A stretch of 35,613 bases of DNA from an uncultured Butyricimonas sp. Its GTDB lineage: Bacteria > Bacteroidota > Bacteroidia > Bacteroidales > Marinifilaceae. Below are positions 32,401 through 35,613 of the stretch, piece after piece; positions within the stretch are counted from its first letter, which is position 1; every line of letters begins with the position of its first letter. Location of the stretch: NCBI GenBank assembly GCA_944320555.1, contig CALUHX010000130.1, positions 1 to 35,613 on the forward strand, read 5' to 3'. A model generated the notes under the pieces. That model saw only the letters and a list, made by a program, of their open reading frames with translations, had not been told where the DNA came from and ran no database searches. The translations under genes and the position numbers were made by a program.

Positions 32401-33369
32401 GCCGCCATTGTCCTTTTGGCTTTCCCTGTACCGCTTGCCGTCCTCGAAAAGAATGCCGTTCGAGTCCTCCTTCCAATAGTCGCGGTTGTAGGCGTTCAAA
32501 TGGCCCTCGTAGAAACCGAACTTGGGAAGCAGCACCGGATGACCCGTCAACTGGTAAAAATCGTTCAGCAACGCCACCGCCCCGTCGTCCACCATGACGA
32601 ACAGGTCCAGATAATCCGTGTCGTGGCTCAAAACGACCTTACCTTTTTCCGCCGCTCCGAAGTCGTACCGTCCCTTCTTGAAGGTGTGCCACATGATGCC
32701 GTATCCCCCCGTCGACCAATAAAAAGGATTGGGCGAGGCCACGCCCCCGTCCGTCCAGCGGTTTTGGTTCTCGATGGCGATTGCCTTGCCTTTGTGCGAG
32801 AAACGCCCGTTCTGCACGCCTCCGCCGTAAAAATATTCTTCCGCACGTTCTTTTAACGTCACGGTCACTTTGTCTTTCTCAAAGACCACAGGCTCCGCCT
32901 CTTCCAACACCACGACACCCGTCTCCCGATTCGTGACGGTCATCAAGCCGGTCGTTTTGTCAAAAGCCACTTCCACTTTGTCCGTGCTGACGGCCACCCT
33001 CCCCGCCTCATTGCGGACGTTCAACTTCCCGACAGCCCGCCGGGGGCGCTCCACCAACATCCGGGCCTCCGGACGGGCTTCCGGTTCCCGCAGGACTCCC
33101 TCCGCATTGTCCCGAAACAAGCGGAAAATGTTTTCTCCATAAAAGTCCAGCGTCAGGCGTTGCTGATTGTCATAAATGATTTCAACCGCCGCCGGATTCA
33201 GCCGCCCGACATCGACAATGCGGCCGCCTTCGCCCGTCGCCTCCACAATTGTCCCCTCCAATCCGGCAGCCCTCGCCAGCCCCCCGTGCCCGCCCGACAC
33301 CGCCACCAAAAGCGACACGGACACGAGAAACCGCCACTTTCCAAACATTCTCGTCACTCTGTTGTTCAT
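29500..33369 (-). CDS. GH31 family glycosidase with FN3, F5/8-type, dockerin-like and cohesin-like modules
   Basis: This 1289-residue secreted enzyme has a signal peptide (to about 35) and an N-terminal galactose-mutarotase-like domain (about 40-270). The GH31 barrel has the likely nucleophile Asp430 in LKTDVAWVGAGYSFG and acid/base Asp482 in WSGDQTGGNWEY. A DUF5110-like beta domain follows, then an FN3 module (about 865-955) and an F5/8/CBM32-like module (about 955-1090). Two calcium-binding dockerin repeats are at about 1096 (GDINNDKLVDINDL) and 1132 (GDLNRNGLIDAYDI), with a cohesin-like C-terminal domain (about 1160-1289). The KTDVAWVG-GYSFGL context recalls GH31 alpha-N-acetylgalactosaminidases that act on mucin glycans, an inference from memory. 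There is no SusCD pair nearby. The terminal modules may mediate assembly or self-association. Confidence 0.9.
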   Translation of the reverse strand: MNNRVTRMFGKWRFLVSVSLLVAVSGGHGGLARAAGLEGTIVEATGEGGRIVDVGRLNPAAVEIIYDNQQRLTLDFYGENIFRLFRDNAEGVLREPEARPEARMLVERPRRAVGKLNVRNEAGRVAVSTDKVEVAFDKTTGLMTVTNRETGVVVLEEAEPVVFEKDKVTVTLKERAEEYFYGGGVQNGRFSHKGKAIAIENQNRWTDGGVASPNPFYWSTGGYGIMWHTFKKGRYDFGAAEKGKVVLSHDTDYLDLFVMVDDGAVALLNDFYQLTGHPVLLPKFGFYEGHLNAYNRDYWKEDSNGILFEDGKRYRESQKDNGGVKESLNGEKGNYQFSARAVVDRYRRHDMPLGWVLPNDGYGAGYGQTGSLDSNVLNLKDFADYAHRHGVEIGLWTQSDLYPKKGVEPLLQRDIVKEVRDAGVRVLKTDVAWVGAGYSFGLNGITDVALIMTYYGDDSRPFIISLDGWAGTQRYAAIWSGDQTGGNWEYIRFHIPTYIGSGLSGNPNITSDMDGIFGGRNKAVNVRDYQWKTFTPMQLNMDGWGANEKYPHALGEPVASINRWYLKMKSELLPYMYSVAREAVDGLPIMRAMFLEYPNRYTLGKATQYQFLCGPYFLVAPIYQDTKADGDGNDIRNGIYLPEGKWIDYFNGDVYQGGRIINNYDAPLWKLPVFVKSGAIIPMTNPNNNAREIDGAVRVYELYPDGHSVFQEYDDDGRTEAYKRGEYVLTRVESFVDEKGCAHIVIHPAEGGFPGFVREKSTELRVNVTGKPRKLTARVGKRKVALREVASMDEFLRGENVYFYDSAPDLNRFATPGSDFERVVVTKNPQLRVKLAPADVFEQQVTVKVDGYAFAPAERLLVTSGALTAPQAQVTDSNATAYTLRPTWTEVENADYYEIAFDSMVYSTIRDTELLFEDLRAETDYRFQIRAVNRDGHSEWAAFGATTKSDPLEFAIRGLSGTTTVRSQGNSLGLLFDFEEGELWHTAYNEKAVPFDLVVDLRSINQLDKLQYVPRDNAGNGTLLNGDIAYSMDKEAWTEAGAFAWKRDNEAKVFAFDGQPTARYVRLRVTKAVGDFGSGRELYVFKVPGTESLLPGDINNDKLVDINDLTSYVNYTGLRQGDADFEGYISNGDLNRNGLIDAYDISTVATRLEGGVAPRRNDTLGGTLSLSTAKTRYAQGDTVDVVVSGRGLRNVNALSFALPYDAADYEFVAILPVGMKEMRNLTNDRLHTNGQKALYPTFVNMGEKRTLNGDGELFVIRLRARRPLTFDLKAVDGILVNRGMDSVRF

Positions 33370-33478
33370 GTTACTGCGTTGCTTGTTATTTACTATGCGA
33401 ACTTACGAAAAATCTCCGAAAAAATCTCCAAAATCCAGCAGATTAACGCAATAAACCTACCTGCCGTTCGCCTCCTTG

Positions 33479-33502
33479 CCGAACTGTTCGGAATCCCCGA
33501 AC
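33479..33502. promoter_or_regulatory. Three GTTCGG half-sites upstream of the GH31 gene
   Basis: CCGAAC (33479-33484), GTTCGG (33486-33491) and CCGAAC (33497-33502) form alternating inverted half-sites about 110-135 bases before the GH31 start. The arrangement gives two overlapping palindromes and could be an operator or an antiterminator-like structure. The rest of 33370-33546 shows no gene. Confidence 0.3.
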
Positions 33503-33546
33503 AATTGCACGTCCTCCCTGTTCGTATATTTATAATTACCCTTGTG

Positions 33547-34138
33547 TCATCTGTCAGGTCCGTTGTCAATCTGTTTAATCACACGGCAAGGATTGCCCAC
33601 TGCCACGCAGTTGGCAGGAATGGAGCGGGTTACCACGCTACCTGCCCCGATGACGCTGTTTCTGCCGACAGTGACTCCCGGCAACAGGATGGCTCCTCCC
33701 CCAATCCACACGCCGTCCTCTATCCTGACGGGCAAAGCGTATGTGCGGCAGATTTCTTCGCCTTCGCGCCAATCCCGCACCATGCGTTCGTTTACTTTAG
33801 TGGAATGAGTGGCCGTATAGATGAGCAATCAACACATCGCTGCCAATGTCAATGCGGTTGTTGTCCACGAAAGTGCAGTTCATGTTGATAATCACCCTGT
33901 CACCTATGAAAACACGCTTCCCGTACTCGCAATGGAAATCAATGTCCACATGCACCCCTTTGCCCACGCTGCCCAGCATCTCGCGCAACAAGGCTTGCCT
34001 GCGCTCCGTGTCGGCGTAATCCGTCGCGTTGAATTGTGCCAACAGCCGCCTCGTGCGCAAAATCGTTTCCGTTATTCTCGGGTCTTCGCTTCCAATGAAA
34101 GGCTCTCCCGCCAAACATTTCTCGTATTCTGTTCTCAT
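33547..34138 (-). pseudogene. Maltose/galactoside O-acetyltransferase-like gene broken by a frameshift
   Basis: Two overlapping minus-strand frames together give a full-length hexapeptide-repeat sugar O-acetyltransferase. The first (34138-33797) has MRTEYEKCLAGEPF, DIDFHCEYGKRVFIGD and NCTFVDNNRIDIGSDVLIA. The second (33828-33547) resumes with IYTATHSTKVNERMV, including the catalytic His, then the left-handed helix repeats to AVGNPCRVIK. Family members have about four residues (for example P-x-V-x) between LIA and IYTATH; only one base of that codon block remains here, so an 11-base deletion explains the shift. The first frame ends in unrelated residues soon after. The enzyme should be inactive unless the read is an error. 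It follows the Nudix gene by 13 bases. Confidence 0.85.
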
Positions 34139-34151
34139 CAGTCCTGTGTTT

Positions 34152-34781
34152 TTAATCGAACTCCACCTGCCAGTTCTTGTCCAAACGGGCGGTAAAGCAC
34201 ATCTCTATTTGTTGATAACTATTCTTGTCCACCGACAATGGAGGCAGTTCGTCCAATCCGAAATAACCGCTTCCAACGGTTTCTATGTTCGGATGGAAAC
34301 TGCCGCCCTTCACCTCGCAAAGCACAAACACCTTACAGACATTGTAAGCGTACGGGGGCTGATTGTGCAAATTGCGGTCGTGCAAAGCGATGACCCGCAC
34401 CGCTTCCACGTCAAGCCCGGCCTCCTCTTTCACTTCCTTGACGGTATTCGACCTGACGGTCTCCATCACATCCACCCATCCGCCCGGCATAGACCACGTC
34501 CCGTCATTTTCGTCCACCAACAATATCTTATCATTCTTGAATATAGCCGCGCGGGTGTCGAGCTTAGGCGTCTGAAACCCTGTCTCGTTGCAAAACAAAT
34601 CTTTCACTTGTGCCAAAGGAAGCCTGATTCGGGCGCTTATTATCTCGGCTGCAATTTCCCGGATGCGCCCAAAACGTTCCTTGTCAAAAGGGTCTTTGGT
34701 ATATGTCAGTCCCGCCTGCGCGATAAACTGAAGTTCTTTGACCCATTCCAACCATTGGTGTTCTTGCTCTTGTCTGTCCAT
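34152..34781 (-). CDS. Nudix hydrolase with N-terminal NUDIX_N-like domain
   Basis: This 209-residue Nudix protein has an N-terminal helical hydrolase-associated region (to about 65) and the Nudix box at about 101-123 (GWVDVMETVRSNTVKEVKEE followed by AGL). The consensus Arg before Glu116 is replaced by Lys (Lys115), a conservative change; the metal-binding Glu116, Glu119 and Glu120 are present. The N-terminal plus Nudix layout resembles ADP-ribose/nucleoside-diphosphate-derivative hydrolases of the YjhB type; the substrate is not evident. It sits between the Crp/Fnr-like regulator and the broken acetyltransferase on the same strand. Confidence 0.9.
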   Translation of the reverse strand: MDRQEQEHQWLEWVKELQFIAQAGLTYTKDPFDKERFGRIREIAAEIISARIRLPLAQVKDLFCNETGFQTPKLDTRAAIFKNDKILLVDENDGTWSMPGGWVDVMETVRSNTVKEVKEEAGLDVEAVRVIALHDRNLHNQPPYAYNVCKVFVLCEVKGGSFHPNIETVGSGYFGLDELPPLSVDKNSYQQIEMCFTARLDKNWQVEFD

Positions 34782-34838
34782 ACTTCAACCATATTAAGCA
34801 AGGCAAAGATAGGCATGCGAAATGGTTTCTTGTTTATC

Positions 34839-35414
34839 TCATGTTAAAAAACGCCCATTGGCCCTTATGCGGCTCAACGATTGTTGCGTAATGCCCAGAA
34901 AAGAAGCGATATACCCTAAGTTTGCCCTTTGAAAAAGTTCAGGACATTCCTTTGTCAAATGTTCATAACGCTCTTGGGCCGTCCAGCTCAAGCGGCGGAT
35001 ATGAACATCTTGCAAACGGAGAAAATTTTCTTGCTGTAACACCCGCATCCAGTTTGCAAGGTCAATGTGCGACCGATACAACTTATCCAATTGTTCTACT
35101 GAAATAGAATAGGCCGTGGTTTCTTCCAAAGTCTCCACATATTCAAAGCCGGCTTTGCGACGGTACAAGTCCCATGAGCCACAGGCGGCATCACCCTCCT
35201 TAGAGAACCATGTCGTTATTTGTTTCCCATCATGCAAAACATAAGAGCGTGTGATGCCTCTTTCGATGAAATAAACCTTTCTGTCCAGTTTCCCGGCATG
35301 GACAATGATTGTTTTTGCCGGAATCACGATTCTCTCAAAAAGACACACCAATGCCTCCAACGCCTCATCCGAAACCGGATAATACATCCTTATCTTTCTG
35401 ACAATGTTTTCCAT
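34839..35414 (-). CDS. Crp/Fnr-family transcriptional regulator
   Basis: This 191-residue protein has an N-terminal cyclic-nucleotide-binding-like beta-barrel (IIVHAGKLDRKVYFIERGITR, GDAACGSW) and a C-terminal helix-turn-helix (NLGYIASFLGITQQSLSRIR). No Fe-S cysteine cluster of the Fnr type is seen. The start at 35414 (MENIVRKIRMYYPVS) was chosen over the open frame from 35441, which would begin too close to the -7-like TACCTTTG at 35438-35431. It lies first in a probable transcript with the Nudix gene and the broken acetyltransferase. Confidence 0.88.
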   Translation of the reverse strand: MENIVRKIRMYYPVSDEALEALVCLFERIVIPAKTIIVHAGKLDRKVYFIERGITRSYVLHDGKQITTWFSKEGDAACGSWDLYRRKAGFEYVETLEETTAYSISVEQLDKLYRSHIDLANWMRVLQQENFLRLQDVHIRRLSWTAQERYEHLTKECPELFQRANLGYIASFLGITQQSLSRIRANGRFLT

Positions 35415-35539
35415 AAAATCATTCTTTTTGCAAAGGTACAAAATGGAGACAGCCCGTATGGGTCTTGTGCGTTGGTGGTATTCTGCAAGGCGACCATGTG
35501 AGCAACCACATTCTCCTCGTCAACGGCCTGACTGCACAT
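35390..35539 (-). CDS. Small hypothetical frame overlapping the Crp/Fnr start
   Basis: A 49-codon minus-strand frame (MCSQAVDEENVVAHMVALQN, continuing to a TAA at 35392-35390) starts directly after the stop of the truncated upstream frame, with no spacer. It overlaps the first 25 bases of the Crp/Fnr-like gene in another frame and spans the proposed -7 box. The early residues look protein-like, but no family is recognised. It may be chance. Confidence 0.25.
   Translation of the reverse strand: MCSQAVDEENVVAHMVALQNTTNAQDPYGLSPFCTFAKRMILWKTLSER
35431..35438 (-). promoter_or_regulatory. -7-like box TACCTTTG upstream of the Crp/Fnr-like gene
   Basis: The minus-strand octamer matches TAnnTTTG and lies 16 bases before the ATG at 35414. 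No -33 TTTG is present at the expected distance, so support is partial. Confidence 0.35.
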
Positions 35540-35613
35540 TTATTGACGTACTTTCTGTATGGCAGCTCGTATTATCTCTTCCGCATCGCTGTCACTCATT
35601 TCTATCACATCTA
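35540..35613 (-). CDS. C-terminal end of an unidentified gene (cut by window edge)
   Basis: The minus strand is open from the window edge to a TAA at 35542-35540, encoding DVIEMSDSDAEEIIRAAIQK and three more residues. Only 23 residues are visible, acidic then helical, and the family cannot be told. An internal ATG would leave a 19-residue peptide, so a gene extending beyond the window is more likely. Confidence 0.4.
   Translation of the reverse strand, partial: DVIEMSDSDAEEIIRAAIQKVRQ

Noticed and set aside
31546-32856. A 436-codon plus-strand frame opposite the GH31 barrel
   Set aside because: It is antisense to conserved catalytic segments and is a codon-bias artefact.

Overview
The window reads as a piece of a Bacteroidales (Bacteroidota) chromosome. 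The evidence is a Mfa-like fimbrillin lipoprotein, many TonB C-terminal-domain proteins, a fused SpmA-SpmB protein, lipoproteins, Bacteroidota-type promoters (TTTG, about 20 nt, TAnnTTTG), and weak or absent Shine-Dalgarno sequences. Coding GC is fairly high, which produces very long spurious antisense frames. Genus cannot be fixed from what is visible. No rRNA, tRNA, CRISPR array or prophage was seen.

Left part (1-5300): the last 90 codons of an IS5-type transposase, then a tight cluster of a FabK/nitronate monooxygenase-type flavoprotein and two M16 peptidase-family proteins. The first M16 protein has the HxxEH zinc site and the second lacks it. A convergent DUF234-type AAA ATPase follows. 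From 5537 to 8041 three adjacent genes encode exported proteins built from TonB C-terminal domains; one carries three such domains in tandem. From 8192 to 14169 most genes are housekeeping: SpmAB fusion, folD, ffh, an ACT-domain protein, a ProXp-type editing deacylase and a TIGR01212 radical SAM protein.

Middle (14588-22861): a small membrane protein, a fused ADP-forming acetyl-CoA synthetase, class I fructose-1,6-bisphosphatase with a clear terminator, a fimbrillin, and dapA translationally coupled to a small Bacteroidota-specific gene. Divergent from that pair is a GNAT acetyltransferase, and the two promoters interlock. Two copies of a hairpin-rich, MITE-like repeat lie at 9490-9677 and 15296-15469; the second has 17-bp perfect terminal inverted repeats.

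Right part (22946-35613): an iron-type alcohol dehydrogenase, a Tat-exported aldo/keto reductase with two Fe-S cluster motifs, and a Tat-exported DUF6282-like hydrolase. Divergent from them is a translationally coupled pair of paralogous AraC regulators, which looks like a self-contained regulated module. Then come an MBL-fold lipoprotein and a 1289-residue GH31 glycosidase ending in a dockerin-like plus cohesin-like pair. The last 2 kb looks more AT-rich and carries a sugar O-acetyltransferase broken by a frameshift, a Nudix hydrolase, a Crp/Fnr-like regulator and a truncated frame.

The most noteworthy items are the AraC pair with its Tat redox/hydrolase genes, the MITE-like repeat, the exported multi-TonB-domain cluster, and the dockerin/cohesin tail on the GH31 enzyme.
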